Assembly (NCBI RefSeq): GCF_024347515.1
Contig: NZ_AP025492.1
Span: 3,162,001-3,226,000 of the forward strand
Length of the DNA: 64,000 bases
Source of the DNA: Vibrio gigantis
GTDB lineage: Bacteria; Pseudomonadota; Gammaproteobacteria; Enterobacterales; Vibrionaceae
Direction: 5' to 3'
Of the stretch, positions 55,787-64,000 are shown piece by piece. The position numbers were made by a program, and so were the translations under genes. The notes under the pieces were generated by a model, which was not told the DNA's origin, did not search any database, and was given only the letters and a program-made list of their open reading frames with translations. Each line of letters starts with the position of its first letter. Position 1 is the first letter of the stretch.

Positions 55787-57121
55787 TTAACGGCCGTAAC
55801 CCTTCAGATTCGCTTTCTTTAACACAGAATCATACTGTTGTGACATCAGATGAGTCTGTACCTGTGCCATGAAATCCATGATAACTACCACTACGATTAG
55901 TAGTGATGTGCCGCCAAAGTAGAAACGAACGTTCCACGCGACCATCATGAACTCAGGAATCAGACATATAAAAGTAATGTATAGAGCGCCCGCAAGGGTT
56001 AGTCTAGTCATCACTTTATCGATATATTTCGCTGTCTGCTCACCTGGGCGGATACCGGGTACGAATGCACCAGACTTCTTCAAGTTATCAGCTGTTTCAC
56101 GTGGGTTAAACACCAACGCTGTATAGAAGAAACAGAAGAAGATTATAGCTGCTGCATAAAGCATTACATACAAAGGTTGACCTGGGCTAAGAGCTAATGA
56201 CACGTCAGTTAACCAACCGAACGCGCTGCTTTCACCATTTTGACCGAACCATTGTGCTAATGTTCCTGGGAACAAAATAATACTTGATGCGAAAATCGCT
56301 GGAATAACACCTGCCATATTAATCTTAAGAGGCAAGTGAGAGCTTTGTGCTGCAAAAACTTTACGACCTTGTTGACGTTTCGCATAGTTAACGACGATAC
56401 GACGTTGACCACGTTCCATGAAAACTACGAAGTAAATAACAGCAAAAGACAATACAGCAATCAACAGCAGAAGAAGCACATGCAATTCACCTTGACGCGC
56501 TTGCTCGATTGTTTGACCGATTGCAGAAGGCAATCCAGCAACAATACCTGCAAAAATCAGAATGGAAATACCATTACCGATTCCTCGCTCAGTGATTTGT
56601 TCACCTAACCACATTAAGAACATGGTACCAGTTACTAAACTCACGGTAGCAATAAGCGTAAACATGGTTTGGTTGATAACAACCAGATTGTCGACCATGT
56701 TTGGTAAGCCTGTTGCGATACCAATAGCTTGGAATGTTGCAAGTACAAGCGTGCCGTAGCGTGTATATTGGCTTATCTTACGACGGCCTGCTTCACCCTC
56801 TTTCTTGAGTTCCGCTAACGCTGGATGAACTACAGTTAGCAATTGGACTACGATCGATGCCGAAATGTACGGCATGATACCCAATGCTAATATAGATGCA
56901 CGCTCAAGAGCACCACCGGAGAACATGTTAAACATTTCAACGATGGTACCTTTTTGCTGATCGAACAAATCGGCAAGTACAGCTGCGTCAATACCAGGGA
57001 TCGGCACAAAAGAGCCGGCTCGGAATACTAAAAGTGCACCAATTACGAATAATAAGCGCGACTTTAGTTCACTTAAGCCGCTCTGAGCACTACGAAAATC
57101 TTGTCCTGGTTTCTTAGCCAT
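55787..57121 (-). CDS. secY: Preprotein translocase subunit SecY
   Basis: Central channel of the SecYEG translocon. 444 residues, ten transmembrane helices, with the SecY signatures [40 protein letters not shown] and GFRPG-type [20 protein letters not shown]. Encoded in the spc operon between rplO and rpmJ as is usual. Confidence 0.98.
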   Translation of the reverse strand: MAKKPGQDFRSAQSGLSELKSRLLFVIGALLVFRAGSFVPIPGIDAAVLADLFDQQKGTIVEMFNMFSGGALERASILALGIMPYISASIVVQLLTVVHPALAELKKEGEAGRRKISQYTRYGTLVLATFQAIGIATGLPNMVDNLVVINQTMFTLIATVSLVTGTMFLMWLGEQITERGIGNGISILIFAGIVAGLPSAIGQTIEQARQGELHVLLLLLIAVLSFAVIYFVVFMERGQRRIVVNYAKRQQGRKVFAAQSSHLPLKINMAGVIPAIFASSIILFPGTLAQWFGQNGESSAFGWLTDVSLALSPGQPLYVMLYAAAIIFFCFFYTALVFNPRETADNLKKSGAFVPGIRPGEQTAKYIDKVMTRLTLAGALYITFICLIPEFMMVAWNVRFYFGGTSLLIVVVVIMDFMAQVQTHLMSQQYDSVLKKANLKGYGR

Positions 57122-57141
57122 CTGTACCTCGTTCCTCGAGA

Positions 57142-57576
57142 TTATTCCTCGATTTTACCGCCTGCAGCTTCGATTGCAGCTTTAGCGCCTTTAGTCACGC
57201 GTTGACCTTTAACAGTCACAGCTTTGCTTAGGTCACCAGAAAGAACGATCTTAACAAATTCGATGTTCTTAGTGATAACGTTAGCAGCTTTAAGGCTGTT
57301 AAGATCAACTACGTCACCTGTTACTTTCGCTAGCTCAGCTAGACGAACTTCAGCAGACACTAGGCTCTTACGAGAAGTGAAACCGAATTTAGGTAGACGT
57401 TGTTTTAGAGGCATTTGACCGCCTTCAAAACCTGGACGAACAGAGCCGCCAGAACGTGACTTTTGACCTTTGTGACCGCGGCCACCTGTTTTACCAAGGC
57501 CAGAACCGATACCACGACCTACACGCTTCTTAGAAGGTTTAGAGCCAGCAGCCGGTGATAGAGTATTCAAACGCAT
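57142..57576 (-). CDS. rplO: 50S ribosomal protein L15
   Basis: Late-assembly 23S binder. 144 residues with the Gly/Lys/Arg-rich N-terminus [20 protein letters not shown] and [17 protein letters not shown]. Confidence 0.98.
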   Translation of the reverse strand: MRLNTLSPAAGSKPSKKRVGRGIGSGLGKTGGRGHKGQKSRSGGSVRPGFEGGQMPLKQRLPKFGFTSRKSLVSAEVRLAELAKVTGDVVDLNSLKAANVITKNIEFVKIVLSGDLSKAVTVKGQRVTKGAKAAIEAAGGKIEE

Positions 57577-57581
57577 TCTGA

Positions 57582-57758
57582 TTACTCCTCAATCTTAACC
57601 ATGTAGTAAACCTTGTTGATCATACCGCGTACGCACGGTGTATCTTCAAGTTCTACTGTATGGTTGATGCGACGAAGACCTAGACCTTTAAGACACGCTT
57701 TGTGCTTAGGTAGGCGACCAATTGAGCTTTTAGTTTGAGTTACTTTAATAGTTGCCAT
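57582..57758 (-). CDS. rpmD: 50S ribosomal protein L30
   Basis: 58 residues from the ATG at 57758 ([20 protein letters not shown]). The frame is open further upstream, but that would overlap rpsE and add residues not found in L30. Seven bases after rpsE. Confidence 0.97.
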   Translation of the reverse strand: MATIKVTQTKSSIGRLPKHKACLKGLGLRRINHTVELEDTPCVRGMINKVYYMVKIEE

Positions 57759-57765
57759 CGTGTGC

Positions 57766-58266
57766 TTACTCCGAAATAGATTCAACAGTTAGACCACGTT
57801 TAGCAGCAACCATTTCTGGTGACTTAACGTCTACTAGAGCACCAATCGTTGCACGAACGATGTTGATCGGGTTCGTTGAACCGTATGCTTTAGAAAGTAC
57901 GTTATGTACGCCCGCAACTTCAAGTACAGCACGCATTGCACCACCGGCAATAACACCTGTACCTTCTGCAGCTGGCTGCATGTAAACTTTAGAGCCCGAA
58001 TGACGACCTTTCACCGGGTGGTGAAGAGTGCCTTCGTTTAGCGATACTGTAACCATGTTACGGCGCGCTTTTTCCATTGCTTTTTGAATCGCAGCAGGTA
58101 CTTCACGAGCTTTGCCGTAACCGAAACCTACGCGACCGTTACCGTCACCAACTACTGTTAGTGCAGTAAAGCTCATGATTCGACCACCTTTAACCGTCTT
58201 AGATACACGGTTAACAGCGATCAGCTTTTCTTGCAAATCATTAGCTTGTTGTTGTTCTTTAGCCAT
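57766..58266 (-). CDS. rpsE: 30S ribosomal protein S5
   Basis: Accuracy-determining protein of the small subunit. 166 residues with the double-stranded RNA-binding-like N-domain ([20 protein letters not shown]) and [20 protein letters not shown]. Confidence 0.98.
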   Translation of the reverse strand: MAKEQQQANDLQEKLIAVNRVSKTVKGGRIMSFTALTVVGDGNGRVGFGYGKAREVPAAIQKAMEKARRNMVTVSLNEGTLHHPVKGRHSGSKVYMQPAAEGTGVIAGGAMRAVLEVAGVHNVLSKAYGSTNPINIVRATIGALVDVKSPEMVAAKRGLTVESISE

Positions 58267-58280
58267 CTTCCAACCCTACC

Positions 58281-58634
58281 TTAGAATTTCAGACCAGCTT
58301 CGCGAGCAGATTCTGCTAGCGCCGCTACTCGACCGTGGTATTGGAAACCAGAACGATCAAATGCAACTGAAGCTACGCCTTTTTCAAGAGCGCGCTCAGC
58401 AACAGCTTTACCAACTGCTTTAGCTGCATCAACGTTACCAGTGTTCTTAACTTGCTCACGGATCGCTTTTTCTACAGTAGAAGCAGCTGCGATAACCTCA
58501 GAGCCGTTTGCCGCGATAACTTGTGCGTAAACATGGCGAGGAGTACGGTGTACTACCAGGCGAGTTGCACCAAGTTCTGCAATCTTACGACGTGCACGTG
58601 TAGCACGACGGATGCGAGATGCTTTCTTATCCAT
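58281..58634 (-). CDS. rplR: 50S ribosomal protein L18
   Basis: 5S rRNA-binding protein, 117 residues: [20 protein letters not shown] and [20 protein letters not shown] are characteristic. Confidence 0.98.
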   Translation of the reverse strand: MDKKASRIRRATRARRKIAELGATRLVVHRTPRHVYAQVIAANGSEVIAAASTVEKAIREQVKNTGNVDAAKAVGKAVAERALEKGVASVAFDRSGFQYHGRVAALAESAREAGLKF

Positions 58635-58643
58635 AGTGATACC

Positions 58644-59177
58644 TTACTTCTTCTTAGCTTCTTTAGTACGCACATTTTCATCTGCGTAACGAACACCTTT
58701 ACCTTTGTAAGGTTCAGGAGCACGGTAAGAACGAATGTCAGCCGCAACTTGACCTACTACTTGCTTATCGCAACCAGTAATGATGATCTCAGTTTGGCTA
58801 GGGCACTCAGCTTTAATACCTTCAGGTAGAGCGTGCTCTACTGGGTGAGAAAAACCAAGAGTTAGAGCTACAGAGTTGCCTTTCATAGCAGCACGGTAAC
58901 CAACACCCTTAAGAGTTAGCTTCTTAGTGAAGCCCTCAGTAACACCCACAACCATGTTGTTAACTAGAGCGCGAGCTGTACCAGCTTGTGCCCATGCGTT
59001 AGCAACACCTTCTTTCGGACCGAAAGTAAGGTTAGTTTCTTCCTGTGCAATAACTACGGCGCTGTTAAGAACGCGAGTAAGCTCACCTTTGCTACCTTTT
59101 ACAGTAACTTCTTGGCCGTTTAGTTTCACCTCTACGCCAGCTGGAATAGCGACAGGTGCTTTAGCAACACGAGACAT
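58644..59177 (-). CDS. rplF: 50S ribosomal protein L6
   Basis: Two-domain protein next to the sarcin-ricin loop, 177 residues: [20 protein letters not shown] and C-terminal [20 protein letters not shown]. Confidence 0.98.
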   Translation of the reverse strand: MSRVAKAPVAIPAGVEVKLNGQEVTVKGSKGELTRVLNSAVVIAQEETNLTFGPKEGVANAWAQAGTARALVNNMVVGVTEGFTKKLTLKGVGYRAAMKGNSVALTLGFSHPVEHALPEGIKAECPSQTEIIITGCDKQVVGQVAADIRSYRAPEPYKGKGVRYADENVRTKEAKKK

Positions 59178-59187
59178 AATCTACTCC

Positions 59188-59580
59188 TTAAGCTACGTAA
59201 CAGATGATTTCACCGCCAAGACCTGCTTTACGAGCAGCACGGTCAGACATCAGACCCTTGGAAGTAGAAACAACTGCAATACCAAGACCACCCATCACTG
59301 TAGGTAAAGAGTCTTTATTTTTATAAACTCTTAGACCAGGACGTGATACACGCTTGATTTGCTCGATTACAGGTTTAGCTTGGAAGTACTTAAGAGTAAC
59401 TTCTAGCTCAGGTTTTGCTTCGCTGTTAACAGCGAAGTCTACGATGTAACCTTCAGCTTTAAGTAATGCAGCAATTGCAACTTTAAGCTTTGAAGAAGGC
59501 ATTTTTACAGCAACTTTGTTTGCTGCCTGACCGTTACGAACTCGGGTCAGCATATCCGAAATCGGATCTTGCATGCTCAT
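59188..59580 (-). CDS. rpsH: 30S ribosomal protein S8
   Basis: Central-domain 16S binder and, in E. coli, the repressor of spc-operon translation acting at rplE. 130 residues: [20 protein letters not shown] and [20 protein letters not shown]. Confidence 0.98.
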   Translation of the reverse strand: MSMQDPISDMLTRVRNGQAANKVAVKMPSSKLKVAIAALLKAEGYIVDFAVNSEAKPELEVTLKYFQAKPVIEQIKRVSRPGLRVYKNKDSLPTVMGGLGIAVVSTSKGLMSDRAARKAGLGGEIICYVA

Positions 59581-59609
59581 AAGATTTACTCCAAATGATT
59601 AAGTGGCAA

Positions 59610-59915
59610 TTACCAGCTAGCCTTACGAAGACCCGGAATCTCGCCTTTCATGCAAGCTTCACGAACCTTAATGCGGCTTAGACCGAATTTACGTAGGTAA
59701 CCGTGTGGACGACCAGTTTGGTTGCAACGGTTGCGCTGACGTGATGCACTTGAATCACGTGGAAGAGATTGCAGTTTAAGAACCGCATTCCAACGATCTT
59801 CTTCAGATGCGTTTACATCGCTAATGATAACTTTTAGCGCAGAACGCTTTTCAGCGAACTTAGCTACTAGTTTTGCACGTTTAGCTTCACGTGCTTTCAT
59901 TGATTGTTTAGCCAT
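59610..59915 (-). CDS. rpsN: 30S ribosomal protein S14 (zinc-free form)
   Basis: 101 residues from the ATG at 59915 ([20 protein letters not shown]). The longer open frame into rplE is not coding. Length and the lack of paired CxxC motifs mark the zinc-independent long S14. Sequence ends [11 protein letters not shown]. Confidence 0.97.
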   Translation of the reverse strand: MAKQSMKAREAKRAKLVAKFAEKRSALKVIISDVNASEEDRWNAVLKLQSLPRDSSASRQRNRCNQTGRPHGYLRKFGLSRIKVREACMKGEIPGLRKASW

Positions 59916-59931
59916 AACAGTAACCCTACCC

Positions 59932-60471
59932 TTACTTACGGAATGGGAAGTTAAAGGCAGCCAGCAGAGCTCGGCCTTCCTCATCGGAACCCGCTGAAGT
60001 CGTGATAGTGATATCAAGACCGCGGACACGATCGACTTTATCGTAGTCGATTTCCGGAAAGATGATTTGCTCGCGAACGCCCATGCTGTAGTTACCGCGA
60101 CCGTCAAAAGACTTAGCGCTAACACCACGGAAATCACGTACACGTGGAAGTGCGATAGAGATTAAACGCTCTAAAAATTCCCACATGCGCTCACCACGCA
60201 AGGTTACTTTACAACCAATTGGGTAGCCTTCACGAATTTTGAAACCAGCTACAGATTTACGCGCTTTAGTGATAAGTGGCTTTTGACCAGAGATCGTTGC
60301 CATATCAGCTGCTGCGTTTTCTAGCAGTTTCTTATCGTTGATTGCTTCACCAACGCCCATGTTTAGGGTGATTTTCTCAATCCTAGGGACTTGCATGACG
60401 CTTGTGTAGCTGAACTCTTTGGTAAGCTCAGCGACTACAGACGACTTGTAGTAATCATGCAGTTTCGCCAT
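59932..60471 (-). CDS. rplE: 50S ribosomal protein L5
   Basis: 5S rRNA-binding protein contacting the P-site tRNA, 179 residues: [40 protein letters not shown]. In E. coli the S8 repressor binds near its start; not examined further here. Confidence 0.98.
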   Translation of the reverse strand: MAKLHDYYKSSVVAELTKEFSYTSVMQVPRIEKITLNMGVGEAINDKKLLENAAADMATISGQKPLITKARKSVAGFKIREGYPIGCKVTLRGERMWEFLERLISIALPRVRDFRGVSAKSFDGRGNYSMGVREQIIFPEIDYDKVDRVRGLDITITTSAGSDEEGRALLAAFNFPFRK

Positions 60472-60495
60472 AGTAGAACTCCAAATTACTTCTAA

Positions 60496-60813
60496 TTAGT
60501 TAGAAACAGTTTCGCCGTTAGATTTGAAGAAACGAACTTTCTTGCCATCTTCGATACGGAAACCGATACGGTCTGCTTTACCAGTAGCCGCGTTAAAAAC
60601 AGCAACGTTAGAAGCATCAATAGCTGCTTCTTGTTCAACGATGCCACCTTGTTGACCTAGAGCCGGAACCGGCTTTTGGTGTTTCTTAACAAGGTTGATG
60701 CCTTCAACGATAACTTTACCAGTTGTCAGAACCTTAGTTACTTTACCTTTCTTGCCTTTATCTTTACCAGCAAGAATGATTACTTCGTCATTACGACGGA
60801 TTTTAGCTGCCAT
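60496..60813 (-). CDS. rplX: 50S ribosomal protein L24
   Basis: Assembly initiator, 105 residues with a KOW motif: [20 protein letters not shown] and [20 protein letters not shown]. Confidence 0.98.
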   Translation of the reverse strand: MAAKIRRNDEVIILAGKDKGKKGKVTKVLTTGKVIVEGINLVKKHQKPVPALGQQGGIVEQEAAIDASNVAVFNAATGKADRIGFRIEDGKKVRFFKSNGETVSN

Positions 60814-60824
60814 ATTGCCGCTCC

Positions 60825-61196
60825 TTACAGAACTTCAGGTGCTAGTGATACAATCTTCATGAATTTCGCGTTACGAAGTTCACGAGTCACAGGACCAAAG
60901 ATACGTGTGCCGACTGGTTGCTCAGTAGTGTCATTTAACAATACACAAGCATTACTGTCGAAGCGAATGACAGAACCGTCTGGGCGACGAACGCCTTTAC
61001 GGGTGCGCACTACTACCGCCTTCAGAACATCACCTTTCTTTACTTTACCGCGAGGAATCGCTTCCTTCACTGTAACCTTGATGACGTCACCGATATGTGC
61101 ATAACGGCGGTGAGAGCCACCCAGAACCTTAATACACATTACCTTGCGCGCGCCAGAGTTATCTGCTGCGTCAAGTGTACTTTGCATCTGGATCAT
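60825..61196 (-). CDS. rplN: 50S ribosomal protein L14
   Basis: Intersubunit-bridge protein, 123 residues: [20 protein letters not shown] and the tail [12 protein letters not shown]. First gene of the spc operon; the 162-base gap before it holds the S10 terminator and the spc promoter region. Confidence 0.98.
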   Translation of the reverse strand: MIQMQSTLDAADNSGARKVMCIKVLGGSHRRYAHIGDVIKVTVKEAIPRGKVKKGDVLKAVVVRTRKGVRRPDGSVIRFDSNACVLLNDTTEQPVGTRIFGPVTRELRNAKFMKIVSLAPEVL

Positions 61197-61300
61197 TGTT
61201 AGTGCTCCGCTAAATATTAAAACTAGACCCTCTCGGGTCGGGCTGCCTCTTTAAAAGGGACGCGAATTGTACCACCCTTTTTTTAAATTGGGTAGACAAA
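61197..61300 (-). promoter_or_regulatory. spc-operon promoter region and leader
   Basis: On the minus strand, downstream of the S10 terminator, GTGGTACAATTCGCG provides a TACAAT -10 (complement of 61266-61271) with a G+C-rich start region typical of growth-rate-controlled promoters. No good -35 is apparent. The leader contains a short hairpin GACCC-TCTC-GGGTC (61226-61239) before rplN. Confidence 0.6.
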
Positions 61301-61304
61301 AAAC

Positions 61305-61336
61305 AAGCGGCTCCAAAAAATAATTTGGAGCCGCTT
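61305..61336 (-). terminator. S10-operon terminator after rpsQ
   Basis: 13-base perfect arms (61305-61317, 61324-61336) and a 6-base loop; on the minus strand the stem is followed by GTTTTTT. Marks the end of the S10 operon, 22 bases after rpsQ. Confidence 0.9.
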
Positions 61337-61358
61337 ATAAGTTATAGAATTACAAAGA

Positions 61359-61613
61359 TTAAATCTTCGCTTTTTCTAGAACTTTAACCAATGTCCAAGA
61401 CTTAGTCTTAGACAGAGGACGACACTCAGCGATTTCAACTTTGTCGCCTAGGCCACAAGTGTTGTCTTCGTCGTGTGCGTGTACTTTAGTCGTGCGTTTG
61501 ATGAACTTACCGTAAATTGGGTGTTTTACAGTACGTTCAATAGCAACAACGATAGACTTGTCCATCTTGTCACTTACTACACGGCCTTGCTGGATGCGGT
61601 TAGTTTCGCTCAT
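61359..61613 (-). CDS. rpsQ: 30S ribosomal protein S17
   Basis: 84 residues: [20 protein letters not shown] and [22 protein letters not shown]-fold binder of the 16S 5' domain. Last gene of the S10 operon; its start overlaps the rpmC stop by one base. Confidence 0.98.
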   Translation of the reverse strand: MSETNRIQQGRVVSDKMDKSIVVAIERTVKHPIYGKFIKRTTKVHAHDEDNTCGLGDKVEIAECRPLSKTKSWTLVKVLEKAKI

Positions 61614-61804
61614 TATGCGCCTGCCTTTTCAGTCAAAACAGTTTTCACACGTGCGATGTCACGGCGTACAGCTTTTAGAGTATGAGTTTGCTGTAGCTGA
61701 CCAGTTGCAGCTTGCATGCGCAAGTTGAACTGTTCACGTAGCAAATTCAATAGCTCAGCGTTAAGCTCTTCAACGTTCTTTTCGCGTAGATCTTGTGCTT
61801 TCAT
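61613..61804 (-). CDS. rpmC: 50S ribosomal protein L29
   Basis: 63 residues from the ATG at 61804 ([20 protein letters not shown]); a GTG one codon upstream is less likely. Two-helix protein at the tunnel exit near the signal-recognition-particle site. The ATG overlaps the rplP stop (TGATG). Confidence 0.97.
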   Translation of the reverse strand: MKAQDLREKNVEELNAELLNLLREQFNLRMQAATGQLQQTHTLKAVRRDIARVKTVLTEKAGA

Positions 61805-62214
61805 CACATCACCTGCTTAGTTACAAAAGTAGTTTTAACAGGCAGTTTACGTGCCGCTAGGCGGAACGCTTCACGTGCCAACTCTTCAGGTACGCCATTC
61901 ATCTCGTACATAACTTTGCCTGGTTGGATTTGAGCAACCCAGTACGCAACTGAACCTTTACCTTTACCTTGACGAACTTCAAGAGGCTTTTCAGTAATCG
62001 GCTTGTCTGGGAATACACGGATCCAGATTTGACCTTGACGCTTAATGTGACGTGTCATAGCACGACGTGCCGCTTCGATTTGACGTGCAGTCAGACGACC
62101 ACGGCCAACAGCTTTAAGACCGAATTCGCCGAAGCTTACTTCAGTACCTTTAGCTAGACCACGGTTACGACCAGTCATAACCTTGCGGAACTTAGTACGT
62201 TTTGGTTGTAGCAT
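61804..62214 (-). CDS. rplP: 50S ribosomal protein L16
   Basis: 136 residues: [20 protein letters not shown], and [20 protein letters not shown]. Positions A-site tRNA in the large subunit. Confidence 0.98.
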   Translation of the reverse strand: MLQPKRTKFRKVMTGRNRGLAKGTEVSFGEFGLKAVGRGRLTARQIEAARRAMTRHIKRQGQIWIRVFPDKPITEKPLEVRQGKGKGSVAYWVAQIQPGKVMYEMNGVPEELAREAFRLAARKLPVKTTFVTKQVM

Positions 62215-62225
62215 CGTTCGACTCC

Positions 62226-62924
62226 TTACTTACGGCCTTTACGCTGCTTCTTAGGCTTATCGCCTTTTGGCTCTACTGCGTTAGCAGCTGGCATACCGCC
62301 TAGAATCTCACCTTTGAAGATCCAAACTTTAATGCCGATCACACCGTATTGAGTGTGAGCCGAAGAAGTTGCGTAATCAATGTCTGCACGTAGAGTGTGT
62401 AGAGGCACACGGCCTTCACGGTACCACTCAGAACGTGCGATTTCAGCACCGCCAAGACGGCCGCCTACTTGTACTTTGATGCCTTTAGCGCCTAGACGCA
62501 TAGCATTTTGTACCGCACGCTTCATTGCACGACGGAACATAACACGACGCTCTAGTTGAGACGCGATGCTATCAGCTACAAGCTGACCATCTAGCTCAGG
62601 CTTACGTACTTCAGCGATGTTAATTTGCGCTGGTACACCTGCGATTTTAGCTACAGCTGCGCGTAGCTTCTCTACGTCTTCACCTTTCTTACCGATAACA
62701 ACGCCAGGACGAGCAGTGTGAATAGTCACACGGATGCTCTTAGCTGGACGCTCGATAACGATACGAGATAATGATGCTTTTTGTAGTTCCTTTGTAAGGA
62801 ACTGACGTACCTTGAAGTCGCCGTCTAGGTTGTCAGCGAATTCGTTGGTATTAGCAAACCATGTAGCATTCCAAGGCTTAACGATGCCAAGACGAATACC
62901 ATTAGGATGTACTTTCTGACCCAT
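62226..62924 (-). CDS. rpsC: 30S ribosomal protein S3
   Basis: 232 residues with a KH domain ([20 protein letters not shown]) and C-terminal domain; mRNA-entry helicase element of the 30S head. Lys-rich tail. Confidence 0.98.
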
Positions 62925-62942
62925 TGCTTACTCTCCTAGTCT

Positions 62943-63275
62943 TTAGCGATCTGCTACAACAATAGTGATGTGGCTTGAACGCTTCAAGATACGATCCGCA
63001 CGACCTTTAGCACGAGGCATAATACGCTTCATGATAGGGCCCTCATCTACGAAGATTTTAGCGACATTTAGATCGTCGATATCTGCACCTTCGTTATGTT
63101 CCGCGTTAGCGATAGCTGACTCAAGAACCTTCTTAACTAATACAGCAGCTTTTTTGTTGCTGAAAGTTAGAATTTCTAGAGCTTGGTCTACCGACTTACC
63201 GCGAATTTGGTCTGCAACTAAGCGAGCTTTCTGTGGAGAAATACGAGCAAAGTTATGTTTAGCTAAAGCTTCCAT
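62943..63275 (-). CDS. rplV: 50S ribosomal protein L22
   Basis: 110 residues. Two consecutive ATGs (63278 and 63275) exist; AAGGAG is too close to the first, so the second is preferred, matching the usual MEALAKH-type start. Lines the peptide tunnel; the loop in [20 protein letters not shown] is where macrolide-resistance changes arise in other species. Confidence 0.97.
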   Translation of the reverse strand: MEALAKHNFARISPQKARLVADQIRGKSVDQALEILTFSNKKAAVLVKKVLESAIANAEHNEGADIDDLNVAKIFVDEGPIMKRIMPRAKGRADRILKRSSHITIVVADR

Positions 63276-63285
63276 CATCTACTCC

Positions 63286-63576
<291 letters not shown>

Positions 63577-63583
63577 TTATAAA

Positions 63584-64000
63584 TTATTTAGTGCGACGAC
63601 GTACGATGTACTTGTCAGTGCGCTTGTTCTTACGAGTCTTGAAGCCCTTAGTAGGAACGCCCCAAGGAGAAACTGGGTGACGACCACCAGATGTGCGGCC
63701 TTCACCACCACCATGTGGGTGATCCACCGGGTTCATTACTACACCACGTACGGTTGGACGTACGCCGCGCCAGCGTGAAGCACCAGCTTTACCAAGTTCA
63801 CGTAGCATATGCTCAGAGTTACCAACTTCACCGATCGTTGCACGACCTTCAGAAAGTACTTTGCGCATTTCACCAGAACGTAGACGGATAGTTACGTATG
63901 CACCATCGCGAGCGATGATTTGAGCATAAGCACCAGCCGAACGAGCTAGTTGAGCACCTTTACCAGGTTTAAGTTCAACACAGTGTACAGTAGAACCTAC
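63584..64000 (-). CDS. rplB: 50S ribosomal protein L2 (partial, N-terminus off window)
   Basis: The frame stays open to the right edge, so the gene is larger than the internal ATG at 63868 would suggest; 138 of about 274 residues are present. The visible C-terminal half has [20 protein letters not shown], the segment near the peptidyl-transferase centre with the functionally critical His. The S10 operon continues upstream beyond the window. Confidence 0.97.
   Translation of the reverse strand, partial: VGSTVHCVELKPGKGAQLARSAGAYAQIIARDGAYVTIRLRSGEMRKVLSEGRATIGEVGNSEHMLRELGKAGASRWRGVRPTVRGVVMNPVDHPHGGGEGRTSGGRHPVSPWGVPTKGFKTRKNKRTDKYIVRRRTK

Noticed and set aside
59916..60143. N-terminal extension of rpsN into rplE
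   Set aside because: The S14 family is 101 residues starting at 59915; the rest is rplE read in another frame.
63584..63868. A 94-residue gene starting at 63868
   Set aside because: It is an internal Met of rplB, whose frame continues without stop to the window edge.

Overview
The window is gamma-proteobacterial chromosome, almost certainly from a Vibrio. The evidence is gene content and order: mla/yrbG-kdsD-lpt-rpoN-ptsN-npr, ytf genes around tamAB and msrA, a zrg-type zinc operon, cysDN-SLC13-cysC, a DUF2780 lipoprotein, an OlsF-type ornithine lipid synthase, and S10/spc/alpha ribosomal operons. Base composition is a moderate mid-40s % GC by eye. The species cannot be fixed from sequence alone. 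Nearly all of it is core chromosome. The only mobile element is one IS3-family copy at 27432-28723.

Layout. 1-1537 (minus): end of a lipid-asymmetry ABC transporter operon (mlaF, partial mlaE). 1802-9573 (plus): envelope and nitrogen-PTS run yrbG, kdsD, kdsC, lptC, lptA, lptB, rpoN, hpf, ptsN, rapZ, npr, which links LPS Kdo synthesis and LPS export to sigma-54, ribosome hibernation and amino-sugar control. 9722-13142: mgtE, pmbA (minus), darP. 13252-16802 (minus): thiBPQ thiamine importer behind a TPP riboswitch. 16857-20162: ubiX, mpl (minus), fbp (plus). 20255-26590 (minus): DUF2799 lipoprotein, ytfP, tamB, tamA. 26768-29807: msrA, the IS, ytfK, ytfJ. 29840-33615: zinc-responsive region, with a Zur-box-like hairpin followed by a small membrane protein, a histidine-rich zinc-binding protein, an ABC ATPase, an FtsX-like permease and a DUF3299 protein. 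33706-34875: a 34-residue membrane protein (minus) and a TIGR03899-like protein (plus). 35024-39816 (minus): sulfate activation (cysD, cysN, SLC13 transporter, cysC). 40267-42243: cpdB-like lipoprotein. 42523-48225: seven tightly packed genes (DedA, ATP-grasp, DinB, NRDE, YHS, DoxX-like, OlsF-like), then a Crp/Fnr regulator, elaA-like GNAT and EamA exporter. 50272-52319: ytfB/oapA, fklB and the DUF2780 lipoprotein. 52390-52532: two short tandem-repeat arrays. 52646-64000 (minus): alpha, spc and S10 ribosomal operons, running off the right edge inside rplB.

The points most worth following are (i) the zinc operon, whose candidate Zur operator also looks like the terminator of ytfJ; (ii) an unlisted small membrane-protein gene with a very strong ribosome binding site and a Fur-like site; (iii) the seven-gene cluster ending in an ornithine-lipid synthase, with an uncharacterised ATP-grasp ligase and a dyad sitting on its likely promoter; and (iv) several perfect spaced inverted repeats in promoter regions (18916, 40068, 42476, 48250). 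No CRISPR array, tRNA, rRNA, integron or prophage was seen.
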